Shown here piece by piece: positions 43,530 to 51,665 of a stretch of 64,000 nucleotides of DNA (position 1 is its first letter; the number at the start of each line of letters is the position of its first letter). The stretch is taken from contig NZ_UGJJ01000001.1 in assembly GCF_900451175.1 (NCBI RefSeq), positions 1,305,879 to 1,369,878 of the forward strand. The letters run 5' to 3'. Below the pieces are notes generated by a model. It saw only the letters and a program-made list of their open reading frames with translations. It did not search any database and was not told the origin of the DNA. The stretch comes from Kingella potus (GTDB taxonomy: Bacteria > Pseudomonadota > Gammaproteobacteria > Burkholderiales > Neisseriaceae). Both the position numbers and the translations under genes were made by a program.

Positions 43530-44335
43530 AAACCGCGTGCGTGGCTCTGCCACACACCCTACACAAATCCCGCGCAGGGTGTGCCGCCCAAAAGCGATGC
43601 ACGCGCTTTTCACGGCTTTCGGAAAATGAGGCCGTCTGCAAAACCGTTTTGCGTGATTTTCAGACGGCCTCTGTATCCGCGCAGCGTGTGTGGCACCGCC
43701 TCGCACGGGTCTGCCGAAAGTTCGTGTAGGGTGTGTCGCACAGCGACGCACGCGTTCCCCGCCGCATAACGGATTGTGCCGACCGCCGCACAAACACGGG
43801 CGGCCGTCTGAAAACACCAATTTCCGCAACCGCGTGCGCGGCAGAGCCACACACCCTACTTTAAACGGCAGAGGCCGTCTGAAAACTGCAAACGGAATTG
43901 CGGCATCCTGAATCTGTGTTTTCAGACGGCCTTATTTTTCATATGTCCTGCCGCAACCCGCGTAGGGTGTGTCGCACAGCGACGCACGCGTTCCCCGCCG
44001 CATAACGGATTTTGCCAACCGCCGCACAAACACAGGCGGCCGTCTGAAAACACCAACATTTGAAACCGCGTGCGCGGCAGCCACACCCTACTTTAAACGG
44101 CAGAGGCCGTCTGAAACCCGCAAACGGAATTGCGACATCCGGAATCTGTGTTTTCAGACGGCCTTATTTTTCATATGTCCTGCCGCAACCCGCGTAGGGT
44201 GTGTCGCACAGCGACGCACGCGTTCCCCGCCGCATAACGGATTTTGCCGACCGCCTCATAAACGCGTGCGGCCGTCTGAAAACACCGACATTTGCAACCG
44301 AGTGCGCGGCAGCCACACACCTACCTAAACGGCAG
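43530..44335. repeat. REP-like array with about 234-bp tandem period
   Basis: REP-like pairs at 43532-43562/43573-43607, then a direct copy GTAGG-GTGTGTCGC-ACA-GCGACGCAC at 43726, 43962 and 44194 (periods 236 and 232). Each is followed by GCATAACGGATTTTGCC (or variant), GGCCGTCTGAAAACACC, an inverted REP (CGTGCGCGGCAG...CACCCTAC), AGGCCGTCTGAAA, AAACGGAATTGCG and TTTTCAGACGGCCTTATTTT. The units differ by a few substitutions and small indels. Confidence 0.8.
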
Positions 44336-44380
44336 AGGCCGTCTGAAAACCCGCAAAACAGGTTTTCAGACGGCCTTTTA
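44335..44380 (-). terminator. Uptake-sequence terminator of the binding-protein gene
   Basis: AGAGGCCGTCTGAAAACC and GGTTTTCAGACGGCCTTTT, 16 bp past the stop at 44396. Confidence 0.7.
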
Positions 44381-44395
44381 CACGATGCGGCGGGA

Positions 44396-45199
44396 TTATT
44401 CGCTCTTGGCGAAGTATTTGTCGGCGATTTTGTCGTATTCGCCGGATTCGCGTACTTTTTTCAGCGCGTCATTGAGCATGGCTTGGGTTTCGGTATTGCC
44501 TTTGCGCACCGCGAAGCCGTAGTTTTCTTCGGGGAAATCGGGCACGCTGACCATGCTGAAGCCTTTGCTGCCGTTGTTTTTCACATAGTTCGCCACCACC
44601 GCGCTGTCGCTGATTACCGCGTCCAGGCCGCCGTTTTCCAGCTCTTTGGTAACGAGGGTAATGTTTTCGAAGCGGGCGATTTTGCCGTTGTCCGCGCCGA
44701 GGAGTTTGCCGGCGGCAAAGTCGCCGGTGGTGCCGGTTACCACACCGATTTTGTTGGCGTTTTTCAGGTCGTCGGCCGATTTGATGTCTTTGCCCTGCGG
44801 CACGAGGATGACTTGGGTGATTTTGTAGTAGGGGTCGGAGAAGTCCATCGACTGCTTGCGGTCGTCGGTGATGGTTACGGCGGAAGCGAGAATGTCTACG
44901 TCGCCGTTGCCCAGTGCGGCAAACAGGCTGTCCCACGGCTGGTGTTTGAATTCGACTTTGAAGCCGCCCGCCGCAGCCATGGCGTTGACCAGGTCCACAT
45001 CGAAGCCCTGCATATTGTTATTGGTGTCCAAAAACTCGAACGGGGCAAATTCGGCATTGGCGGCAACGCGGTAAACTTTGTCCGCCTGCGGCGCGGCGGA
45101 AGCGGCCGGGGCGGCGGTGTTTTCAGACTGGCCCTGGCCGCCGCAGGCGGCGAGGAGCGTGGCGGCAGCGGCAGTGGCAATCCATTGTTTGATATTCAT
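44396..45199 (-). CDS. Family 3 amino-acid ABC transporter binding lipoprotein
   Basis: A 267-residue solute-binding protein (SBP family 3, polar amino acids). Lipobox LLAAC (Cys19) is followed by AEFAPFEFLDTNNNMQGFDV, DILASAVTITDDRKQSMDFS, IGVVTGTTGDF and the C-terminal helix GEYDKIADKYFAK. Gly/Gln/His/cystine ligands occur in the family and cannot be separated here. No permease or ATPase gene is adjacent, so partners are elsewhere. Confidence 0.9.
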   Translation of the reverse strand: MNIKQWIATAAAATLLAACGGQGQSENTAAPAASAAPQADKVYRVAANAEFAPFEFLDTNNNMQGFDVDLVNAMAAAGGFKVEFKHQPWDSLFAALGNGDVDILASAVTITDDRKQSMDFSDPYYKITQVILVPQGKDIKSADDLKNANKIGVVTGTTGDFAAGKLLGADNGKIARFENITLVTKELENGGLDAVISDSAVVANYVKNNGSKGFSMVSVPDFPEENYGFAVRKGNTETQAMLNDALKKVRESGEYDKIADKYFAKSE

Positions 45200-45283
45200 G
45201 TTTTATCCTTTAATTAATCACGCGTTCCGCAGCGCGGGCGGCGCGGAACGTTTGCTTGTACAAGGCGTGATTTTATCACAAAT

Positions 45284-45532
45284 TTACTCTTTTTCACGGA
45301 AGAATGTGTAAGTCGCATCGTGGAATAAGTCGGCATGTGCGCTGTCGGCATATTCCAATTCGGCCAGGGTGTCTTCAAACGCCTGCCGCACGGCTTCGGT
45401 TACGTCTTGCGCGGTGTCTGCCGGCAGTCCGCGCAGCAGGCCGTTGAAAGCCGCGCCGAGCACGCGGTTCTGCATACGCAGCATTTCCACCGCTTCTTCG
45501 AGATATTCCAGGCGTTGTTCCGTGCCGTCCAT
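45284..45532 (-). CDS. Small conserved-looking hypothetical protein
   Basis: 82 residues, acidic and helical (TEQRLEYLEEAVEMLRMQNR, then FEDTLAELEYADSAHADLFH), with coiled-coil character at the N-terminus. Soluble, no family recognised. It shares a short divergent promoter region (66 bp) with the gene at 45599. Codon use is like its neighbours, so it is likely real. Confidence 0.6.
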   Translation of the reverse strand: MDGTEQRLEYLEEAVEMLRMQNRVLGAAFNGLLRGLPADTAQDVTEAVRQAFEDTLAELEYADSAHADLFHDATYTFFREKE

Positions 45533-45598
45533 CGTCCGAACCTTTCGTGAATTCTGTTAAAATGGCGGGCATTATAAGCCGTCCAGCCGAAGATAACC

Positions 45599-46294
45599 AT
45601 GTCGAACAAACAACCGGAATGGGAAAAGAAACTGCAAAAGCTGCGTGAAAAACGCGACGCGCAGCCCGCCGGATCCAGCACCGCCGAAGCCGCCGCGCCG
45701 CCGCACAACCGCCGCATCCATGACGGATACAGGAAGCAGATTATGCAAAACTATCTGCAAAACTGGCAAAACCGCCACAATGCCGCGCTGGCGGGCGAGC
45801 TGACGGATGCCGATGCCGCCGTGCTGCTGGAAGAAGACTGGCTGAACGCGCAAAACGCTTTGCAGGGTATGAAAACAGAAGAGGTTTTGGCAAAGCAGAC
45901 GGTTTGGTTCAGCCCGAAACCCGTCGCCGCAACGGATGCCGGCAGCGGAGGCGGAAGCGGCGCGGAGCAGGCCGAAGCGGCTTTCTGTCCGCAGGATGTC
46001 CCCGTCAGCGTAAACGTGCTCGATCCGCAGGGCGTACCCGTCGGCCGCCCGGTATTCTGCCTGTCGGAGCAGGAGCTGGTGGCGCGGCTGATGGCGCGGC
46101 TGATGCCGCATCTGACCGACGCGGTAAACGGCCTGGTGCGCACCACCATTTCGCGCCAGGCCGCCCATCTCAATATGCAGCTTTATCAGGCCGTGCAGTC
46201 GGAAATGCCCGCGCTGGTAAAGGACGTGCTCGACTACAATCTGAAAAACGTGCTGAACGAATTGAAATACGATGCCAGATACAGCAAGAAATAA
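45599..46294 (+). CDS. Hypothetical cytoplasmic protein
   Basis: 231 residues. The N-terminus is charged (QPEWEKKLQKLREKRDAQPA), the middle is a Gly/Ala/Ser-rich linker, and the C-terminal 90 residues form amphipathic helices (ELVARLMARLMPHLTDAVNG, then QSEMPALVKDVLDYNLKNVL). No signal peptide or known motif. It lies upstream of recO with an uptake-sequence hairpin between. I do not recognise the family. Confidence 0.65.
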   Translation: MSNKQPEWEKKLQKLREKRDAQPAGSSTAEAAAPPHNRRIHDGYRKQIMQNYLQNWQNRHNAALAGELTDADAAVLLEEDWLNAQNALQGMKTEEVLAKQTVWFSPKPVAATDAGSGGGSGAEQAEAAFCPQDVPVSVNVLDPQGVPVGRPVFCLSEQELVARLMARLMPHLTDAVNGLVRTTISRQAAHLNMQLYQAVQSEMPALVKDVLDYNLKNVLNELKYDARYSKK

Positions 46295-46320
46295 GCGCGA
46301 ATCCGTCGTGCGGGCAAACC

Positions 46321-46357
46321 AAGAGGCCGTCTGAAAAAACCGTTTTCAGACGGCCTG
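46321..46357 (+). terminator. Uptake-sequence hairpin before recO
   Basis: AGAGGCCGTCTGAAAAAACC followed by GTTTTCAGACGGCC, loopless. Confidence 0.6.
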
Positions 46358-46387
46358 CCGCGTCCGCCTCCCCCTTTCTTTTCCGCC

Positions 46388-47137
46388 ATGTCCGAAAAAA
46401 GCCGAAGAATCAACCACGAACCCGCCTTTCTGCTGGCCGCCGTGCCCTGGCGCGAAAGCAGCCTGCGGCTGGAAATGTACAGCCGCAGCTACGGCCGCGT
46501 TTCGCTCTTGGCACGCAGCGCGCGCAAACGCCAAAGCGAGCTGCGCGGCGTACTGGTGCCTTTTGTTCCCGTCAGCGTGTCGTGGTATGGCAGCGGCGAA
46601 ACCAAAACCCTGCACCGCGCCGAATGGCTGGGCGGCTGGCCGCAGCCGCAGGGCAGGGTTTTGCTCAGCGGCCTGTATCTCAACGAGCTGGTGCTGAAAC
46701 TCACGCCGCGCGAAGACGCGCAGCCTGCCGTTTACGACGCGCTCGCCCAAGCACTCCGCAGCCTCTGCACGAATACGGCCCACGCCGCCGCGCTGCGCCG
46801 CTTCGAGTGGCGGCTGCTGACCGAGCTGGGTTACGCCCCCGATCTGCATACCGACATCAACGGCGATCCGGTGTCCGCCGGACGACGTTACCTGATTGAG
46901 GCCGAACAGCCGCCGCAGCCCTGTGCGGACGGCAGCATCCCGCAAGGCGTGCTGACAGCCGACGGAGCCGACTTGGCCGCGCTGCGCGAAGGCGTGTTCG
47001 ACAATGGCGAAAGTCTGCGTCAGGCACTCAAAATTACCCGTATGCTGCTCGATTTCTACCTGCCCGAAGGCATACGCTCCCGACACGTTTTGCAGCAGAT
47101 GCAGCGTTTCGCGCCGCCTGCGCTTGCAGAAGGATAG
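46388..47137 (+). CDS. recO: DNA repair protein RecO
   Basis: A 249-residue RecO that helps load RecA onto SSB-coated DNA in the RecF pathway. It has an N-terminal OB-fold (PAFLLAAVPWRESSLRLEMY, YGRVSLLARSARKRQSELRG) and the helical C-terminal domain with RFEWRLLTELGYAPDL. The zinc cysteines present in some RecO proteins are not obvious here. Homologous repair and transformation in Neisseria use the RecF pathway. Confidence 0.9.
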   Translation: MSEKSRRINHEPAFLLAAVPWRESSLRLEMYSRSYGRVSLLARSARKRQSELRGVLVPFVPVSVSWYGSGETKTLHRAEWLGGWPQPQGRVLLSGLYLNELVLKLTPREDAQPAVYDALAQALRSLCTNTAHAAALRRFEWRLLTELGYAPDLHTDINGDPVSAGRRYLIEAEQPPQPCADGSIPQGVLTADGADLAALREGVFDNGESLRQALKITRMLLDFYLPEGIRSRHVLQQMQRFAPPALAEG

Positions 47138-47182
47138 GGCGCGGCTGCACCGCCGAATCCGCCCACGTATTGCCTAACCATG

Positions 47183-47225
47183 TTTTTCAGACGGCCTGAC
47201 AATACGGCAAGGCCGTCTGAAAACA
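47183..47225. terminator. Inverted uptake-sequence pair between recO and scpB
   Basis: TTTTTCAGACGGCCTG then AAGGCCGTCTGAAAACAGG. The arms are in the outward arrangement, and the second supplies bases just before the scpB start. Confidence 0.5.
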
Positions 47226-47238
47226 GGAAAACGCCGCT

Positions 47239-47832
47239 ATGAACGACAAACCCGCACCCGACGCGCTGATTGAAGCCGCGCTGCTGACCCGCGCCGAAGC
47301 CCTCGGCGAAAAAGCCCTGCGCCAACTGTGCGACCCGCCGCTGTCGCAGGACAAGCTCATCGACGTGCTCGGCAGCCTCAAAGCCCGCTGGCACGGCCGC
47401 GCCCTGCAATTGGTACACACCGCAGAGGGCTGGCGTTTCCAAATCGCGCCTGCCGCCGTTGCGCGGCTGGGCAGCCTGCACGAACAGCGCAGCCCGCGTT
47501 ATTCCCGCGCCGTGATGGAAACGCTGGCCGTCATCGCCTACCGCCAGCCGGTTACGCGCGGCGACATCGAAGACATACGCGGCGTGGCCGTGTCGCAAAA
47601 CGTGATGCAGACCCTGCTCGAACGGGGCTGGATAGAAACCGTCGGCTGCCGCGACACCGTCGGCCGCCCCGCCCTGTGGGCCACCACAGCCGCCTTTCTC
47701 GCCGATTTGCAGCTCGAATCGCTGGAAAGCCTGCCGCCGCTGGCCGAGTTGGGCGAACTGGTTCTGCCCGAAGCCGCCCCGCCGCCTGACGCGTCTGCGC
47801 CGGAAGGCAAAGACGGAGACGGGGCAGGGTAG
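47239..47832 (+). CDS. scpB: Segregation and condensation protein ScpB
   Basis: A 197-residue ScpB, the winged-helix kleisin partner in the SMC condensin complex. The conserved second wing shows YSRAVMETLAVIAYRQPVTR, GDIEDIRGVAVSQNVMQTLL and WIETVGCRDTVGRPALW. The acidic, proline-rich tail (about 175-197) is poorly conserved. scpA is not adjacent. Confidence 0.9.
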   Translation: MNDKPAPDALIEAALLTRAEALGEKALRQLCDPPLSQDKLIDVLGSLKARWHGRALQLVHTAEGWRFQIAPAAVARLGSLHEQRSPRYSRAVMETLAVIAYRQPVTRGDIEDIRGVAVSQNVMQTLLERGWIETVGCRDTVGRPALWATTAAFLADLQLESLESLPPLAELGELVLPEAAPPPDASAPEGKDGDGAG

Positions 47833-47861
47833 GGCGGGAGCAGCGCGGATGCGGCGGAATG

Positions 47862-47907
47862 AAGAGGCCGTCTGAAAGCGGGAAAACCGCGCGTTCAGAC
47901 GGCCTCA
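47862..47907 (+). terminator. Uptake-sequence terminator after scpB
   Basis: GAGGCCGTCTGAAAGCG and GCGTTCAGACGGCCTC. Confidence 0.6.
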
Positions 47908-48113
47908 AATGCTGCCTTGTGCTGTACGATTTGAATCGGGAAACAGGAGAAACGCGGGAATGCCGCCAAGCGGCGCACGTGCTACTGCTCCGTATTGCGT
48001 ATTTAAGAGTTTGGCCGGTAAATTGAAAACACACGGGGCGGAGGCATGACCTGCCGCCCCGAACCGCTGTGTATTGTTTCTGTCTGCCATCCGTCCAGCC
48101 GTGGAGATACGGA

Positions 48114-48156
48114 ACAGGCCGTCTGAAAACCGTAAAACGGTTTTCAGACGGCCTGT
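48114..48156 (-). terminator. Uptake-sequence terminator after proQ
   Basis: ACAGGCCGTCTGAAAACCGT and ACGGTTTTCAGACGGCCTGT, perfect extended arms. Confidence 0.75.
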
Positions 48157-48177
48157 CGTTTGTATTCCCGCCTTATT

Positions 48178-48630
48178 CTATTCTGCGGCGGGGTCGGATG
48201 CCGGTTCCGCTTCCTGCGTCCGGGCGGGGTTTGTTTCCGCTGCTTCTGCATCAGGCTGCGCGGCAGCGGCGGCCTGTTTTTCGAGCATGGCCTTCATTAT
48301 CGGGTTTTGCGCTGCGACGGCCTGTTCTTCCGCACTCACTTCCCCTTTGACGCGGTTGTTCAGATCGTAACGTTTGCCGCCGCGCACCAGCGATTTGAGA
48401 TAGCGCGGACGGCGGCAATGGTTCGACAGGGCGCGCATGACCAGTGCGCTGTCAAACTGCGGCAGGTCGGCGGCCAAATCCTGGTCGATGCCCAGCGCAA
48501 GGGGCTTGAAATGCTTGAACACTATATATTTGCCGTATATATAGTCGGTAATCATGTCGGTCTGCTTCGTTTTGCTCATGCTCTTCACGGCGGAAGCAAG
48601 TGCCGCGCCCAAGGCAGTTTCTTTTGTCAT
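48178..48630 (-). CDS. proQ: Minimal ProQ/FinO-domain RNA chaperone
   Basis: A 150-residue RNA-binding protein resembling meningococcal ProQ (NMB1681), which is little more than the FinO domain. Conserved blocks are YGKYIVFKHFKPLALGIDQD, NHCRRPRYLKSLVRGGKRYD and LNNRVKGEVSAEE. It binds structured RNAs (sRNAs, terminators, 3' ends). The start at 48630 (MTKETALGAALASAV) has GAGGAATATAAAAG upstream. The tail (about 110-150) is low-complexity Ala/Glu. Divergent from lepA. Confidence 0.92.
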   Translation of the reverse strand: MTKETALGAALASAVKSMSKTKQTDMITDYIYGKYIVFKHFKPLALGIDQDLAADLPQFDSALVMRALSNHCRRPRYLKSLVRGGKRYDLNNRVKGEVSAEEQAVAAQNPIMKAMLEKQAAAAAQPDAEAAETNPARTQEAEPASDPAAE

Positions 48631-48796
48631 GCTTTTATATTCCTCAAGTCGGATGGAGGTGGCGGAAAAAACGGGGCGCATTGTAGCCCAAAGGGAGTGT
48701 TACGGTTAAGTTTTTTCGCTGCCGCTGCCGCCGTTTTCCCGCGCAGAATCCCGTTTTTTCCGTTAGAATGCGCCGCTGTCCGTTTCCCGCCATTTT

Positions 48797-48831
48797 CAGG
48801 CCGTCTGAAAAACGTTTTTTCAGACGGCCTC
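48797..48831. terminator. Uptake-sequence hairpin just upstream of lepA
   Basis: CAGGCCGTCTGAAAAACG and TTTTTTCAGACGGCCT, 20 bp before the lepA start; it could affect lepA expression. Confidence 0.5.
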
Positions 48832-48851
48832 CAACACTGTAAAACGCTGCT

Positions 48852-50645
48852 ATGAAAAACATCCGCAATTTCTCCATCATCGCCCACATCGACCACGGAA
48901 AATCCACCCTTGCCGACCGCTTCATCCAATACTGCGGCGGCTTGGAAAACCGCGAAATGAGTTCGCAGGTGCTTGATTCTATGGACATTGAAAAAGAGCG
49001 CGGCATCACCATCAAAGCGCAGACCGCCGCGCTCAACTACAAAGCCAAAAACGGCGAAACCTATCTGCTGAACCTGATTGACACCCCGGGGCACGTTGAC
49101 TTTTCCTACGAAGTATCGCGCTCGCTCTCCGCCTGCGAGGGCGCGCTGTTGGTGGTGGACGCATCGCAGGGCGTGGAAGCGCAAACCGTTGCCAACTGCT
49201 ACACCGCGATTGATTTGGGCGTGGAAGTCGTGCCCGTTTTAAACAAAATAGACCTGCCCGCCGCCGACCCCGACCGCGTCGCCCAAGAAATCGAAGACAT
49301 CATCGGCATTGATGCCGTGGGCGCGGTAACCTGTTCCGCCAAAAGCGGTTTGGGCGTGGAAGACGTGCTGGAAGAAATCGTTGCCAAAGTGCCTGCGCCC
49401 GAGGGCGATGCCGATGCGCCGCTGCAAGCCGTGATTATCGATTCGTGGTTTGACAACTATGTCGGTGTGGTGATGCTGGTGCGCGTGAAAAACGGCCGTC
49501 TGAAACTGAAAGACAAAGTGCGCTTTATGTCCACCCGCGCCGAATCGCAGGTGGAGCAGCTCGGCGTGTTCACGCCGAAATCCGTCAATAAAACCGAGCT
49601 TTGCGCGGGCGAAGTGGGCTTTCTGATTACCGGTGTGAAAGAGCTGGGGCAGGCGAAAGTGGGCGACACGGTAACGCTCGCCGCCAACCCCGCCGCCGAG
49701 CCGCTGGCAGGCTTCAAAGAAGTGCAAAGCCAAGTGTTCGCAGGGCTGTATCCCGTGGAAAGCCACGACTACGAAGCCCTGCGCGATGCGCTGGAAAAGC
49801 TGCAACTGAATGACGCATCGTTGAAATTTGAGCCGGAAGTGTCGCAGGCGTTGGGCTTCGGCTTCCGCTGCGGCTTCTTGGGGCTGCTGCATTTGGAAAT
49901 CGTGCAGGAGCGGCTGGAACGCGAGTTTGACATGGACTTGATTACCACCGCGCCAACCGTGGTGTATCAAGTGGTTATGAAAAACGGCGAGCAGCTTGAA
50001 GTGGAAAACCCGTCCAAGCTGCCCGACATCGGCACGATAGAAACCATTTTGGAGCCGATTATCACCGCCACCATACTTGTGCCGCAGGATTATGTGGGCA
50101 ACGTGATGACGCTGTGCAACCAAAAACGCGGCGTGCAGCGCAATATGCAGTATCTGGGGCGGCAGGTGATGCTGACCTATGATTTGCCGATGAACGAAGT
50201 GGTGATGGATTTTTTTGACAAACTCAAATCCACCTCGCGCGGCTACGCATCGCTGGACTACGAGTTCAAAGAATTCCAGCCCGCCGATTTGGTGAAGCTG
50301 GACATTATGGTAAACGGCGACAAAGTGGACGCATTGAGCCTGATTGTCCACCGCCAAACCGCCGTGCAGCGCGGGCGCGAACTCGCCGGCAAAATGCGCG
50401 AACTAATCCCGCGCCAAATGTTTGACATCGCCGTTCAGGCTGCCATCGGCGGACAAATCATCGCCCGCGAAAACGTGAAAGCCTTACGCAAAAACGTATT
50501 GGCAAAATGCTACGGCGGCGATATTACGCGCAAGAAAAAACTGCTGGAAAAACAAAAGGCCGGCAAGAAGCGCATGAAGCAGGTGGGGAATGTGGAGATA
50601 CCGCAGAGCGCGTTTTTGGCGATTTTGGAGATTGGGGAGAAGTAG
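48852..50645 (+). CDS. lepA: Elongation factor 4 (LepA)
   Basis: A 597-residue translational GTPase that acts on stalled or mis-set ribosomes. GTPase motifs are AHIDHGKST, DTPGH and NKIDLP; the LepA-specific C-terminal domain is complete, ending GNVEIPQSAFLAILEIGEK. An uptake sequence near residue 217 is translated as NGRLKLK. In other neisseriae lepB follows lepA; here two unrelated genes intervene. A 15-bp palindrome of foreign uptake words begins 4 bp past the stop. Confidence 0.96.
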   Translation: MKNIRNFSIIAHIDHGKSTLADRFIQYCGGLENREMSSQVLDSMDIEKERGITIKAQTAALNYKAKNGETYLLNLIDTPGHVDFSYEVSRSLSACEGALLVVDASQGVEAQTVANCYTAIDLGVEVVPVLNKIDLPAADPDRVAQEIEDIIGIDAVGAVTCSAKSGLGVEDVLEEIVAKVPAPEGDADAPLQAVIIDSWFDNYVGVVMLVRVKNGRLKLKDKVRFMSTRAESQVEQLGVFTPKSVNKTELCAGEVGFLITGVKELGQAKVGDTVTLAANPAAEPLAGFKEVQSQVFAGLYPVESHDYEALRDALEKLQLNDASLKFEPEVSQALGFGFRCGFLGLLHLEIVQERLEREFDMDLITTAPTVVYQVVMKNGEQLEVENPSKLPDIGTIETILEPIITATILVPQDYVGNVMTLCNQKRGVQRNMQYLGRQVMLTYDLPMNEVVMDFFDKLKSTSRGYASLDYEFKEFQPADLVKLDIMVNGDKVDALSLIVHRQTAVQRGRELAGKMRELIPRQMFDIAVQAAIGGQIIARENVKALRKNVLAKCYGGDITRKKKLLEKQKAGKKRMKQVGNVEIPQSAFLAILEIGEK

Positions 50646-50648
50646 GGT

Positions 50649-50663
50649 TTCAGGCTGCCTGAA
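50649..50663. repeat. Palindromic foreign uptake sequence (Kingella/Simonsiella words)
   Basis: TTCAGGCTGCCTGAA: one strand reads AGGCAGCCTGAA, the other AGGCTGCCTGAA. It marks the left edge of the lepA-lepB islet. Confidence 0.8.
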
Positions 50664-50692
50664 AAAGTTAGTCTAAATATTGAGGAATAAAA

Positions 50693-50950
50693 ATGAATGT
50701 AGTTGAAATTAAATTTGTTACAAATGTGCAAAATAAACAAAAATCCATAACCGTTATTAAGCCAATTAGAGAAATTTTAGGAATGTTAGAGGATATAGAT
50801 AGCCATAATTTAGTTATTGAAGTAGCCTCGGCAAAAGGCAGTAAGGCTGTTGTTACTCAAACCACGTCAGGAGGAGAAACTAAGGTTTCTGATTTTAGTG
50901 ATCATATTGAATGTGGAGAGTTGGTTACGGTAACAATCCGGAAATTGTAA
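50693..50950 (+). CDS. A+T-rich small protein of unknown function
   Basis: 85 residues (MNVVEIKFVTNVQNKQKSIT... to ...LVTVTIRKL), predicted mostly beta with one helix (IREILGMLEDI). AGGAATAAAA precedes the ATG. Base composition is far more A+T-rich than the flanks and codon use is foreign (TTA, AAT, ATA common), the clearest compositional outlier in the window. No family recognised. It may pair functionally with the RelA/SpoT-like gene 46 bp downstream (for example as immunity or antitoxin), but nothing in the sequence proves this. Confidence 0.6.
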   Translation: MNVVEIKFVTNVQNKQKSITVIKPIREILGMLEDIDSHNLVIEVASAKGSKAVVTQTTSGGETKVSDFSDHIECGELVTVTIRKL

Positions 50951-50976
50951 TTTATTTATAAACCATGAATTATTTT

Positions 50977-50991
50977 TTCAGGTAGCCTGAA
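50977..50991. repeat. Eikenella-dialect uptake sequence
   Basis: TTCAGGTAGCCT is the exact complement of AGGCTACCTGAA, the Eikenella uptake word. It lies between the two islet genes. Confidence 0.75.
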
Positions 50992-50996
50992 AATCT

Positions 50997-51557
50997 ATGG
51001 AAACCCCCACCCAAAAAACCGAACGCCTAATCCGCGAAATCAACCGCATCCATGCCCAATATTCGCAGGATTATTTTGAAACGGGCAAAGTGGCGAAAGT
51101 CAATTTAAGCCGCACGCTCGCTCATGTGCCAACCGAGCATATTTTGTCGTATCGTTTGAACCTGCACGAAGCAATTAACGATTATCTGGCATTTGCCGAC
51201 ACGCGCGGCATTGATTTTTTCTACCGCGTTAAAACCGCCGAAAGCATCGCCGACAAAATCCGCCGCTACACCGAGCGTGAAAACCAATATCCCGTAAACG
51301 CTATCCTGAACGATATTTTCGGCGCACGCGTTATCCTGCCATCGGAAAACGTTGCCGAAATCATGCAGCGGCTGGACGACTGGAAAACGCAATATGGCTT
51401 GAAAAACTGGTATCTGCGCGATGTGGACGGCTATATCGGTTTACATATTTATTTTGAACCCGACTACTACCCGTGGGAACTGCAAATTTGGGATGAAAAA
51501 GACACAGCAGAAAACATCCGCAACCATATTGCCTACAAACGCCTATTCATTCAGTAA
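50997..51557 (+). CDS. Small RelA/SpoT-domain protein (putative alarmone synthetase-like)
   Basis: 186 residues with the order of motifs of the RelA/SpoT nucleotidyltransferase domain: FYRVKTAESIADKIRRY (R-x-K...S...K), NDIFGARVIL (D-I-x-G-x-R), GYIGLHIYF (G-Y-x-x-x-H) and WELQIW (E-x-Q-I). It lacks the HD hydrolase and TGS/ACT domains of long RSH enzymes, so it would be a single-domain synthetase or a tRNA/nucleotide pyrophosphokinase (toxSAS-like). The usual K-D-Y-x-x-x-P-K loop is shortened (KNWYLRDVDGY), so activity or product may differ. It sits between lepA and lepB with a foreign partner gene and foreign uptake words; composition is intermediate. Confidence 0.65.
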   Translation: METPTQKTERLIREINRIHAQYSQDYFETGKVAKVNLSRTLAHVPTEHILSYRLNLHEAINDYLAFADTRGIDFFYRVKTAESIADKIRRYTERENQYPVNAILNDIFGARVILPSENVAEIMQRLDDWKTQYGLKNWYLRDVDGYIGLHIYFEPDYYPWELQIWDEKDTAENIRNHIAYKRLFIQ

Positions 51558-51558
51558 A

Positions 51559-51592
51559 CGCAGGGTGTGCGGGGTAATCCGCGCTCGCGTTT
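51559..51592. repeat. REP-like element at the right edge of the islet
   Basis: GCAGG-GTGTGCGG then a divergent centre and CCGCGCTCGCGTTT, right after the RelA/SpoT-like stop. A diverged member of the family. Confidence 0.45.
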
Positions 51593-51603
51593 TAAGATTT
51601 ATA

Positions 51604-51645
51604 TTTTCAGACGGCCTTTATTCTGTTTAGGCCGTCTGAAAAAAC
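51604..51645 (+). terminator. Inverted AG-dialect uptake pair before lepB
   Basis: TTTTCAGACGGCC and GGCCGTCTGAAAA about 16 bases apart, 21 bp before lepB. The native dialect resumes here. Confidence 0.5.
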
Positions 51646-51665
51646 ACAACAGCAAAGGAAAAAAC

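Larger units (their letters stand above)
43327..44395. other. 1.07-kb gene-free repeat region between fetA and the binding-protein gene
   Basis: Convergent intergenic region made of uptake sequences and REP-like elements, including a three-unit tandem array. A separate hairpin CTCCCCCGC-AGGC-GGGGGAG lies near 43424-43444. No gene seen. Confidence 0.65.
47833..48177. other. Gene-free interval between scpB and proQ
   Basis: 345 bp between convergent genes with an uptake-sequence hairpin near each end. Nothing else recognised. Confidence 0.5.

Noticed and set aside
43724..44335. Possible CRISPR array in the tandem repeats after fetA
   Set aside because: Units are about 234 bp with conserved, not unique, interiors and no cas genes; they are REP/uptake-sequence arrays.
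49239..50357. His-rich 372-codon minus-strand frame opposite lepA
   Set aside because: Antisense of a fully conserved lepA; no start context.
50434..50445. TTCAGGCTGCCA inside lepA as a foreign uptake word
   Set aside because: One mismatch and it encodes the conserved VQAAIGG stretch; chance similarity is enough.
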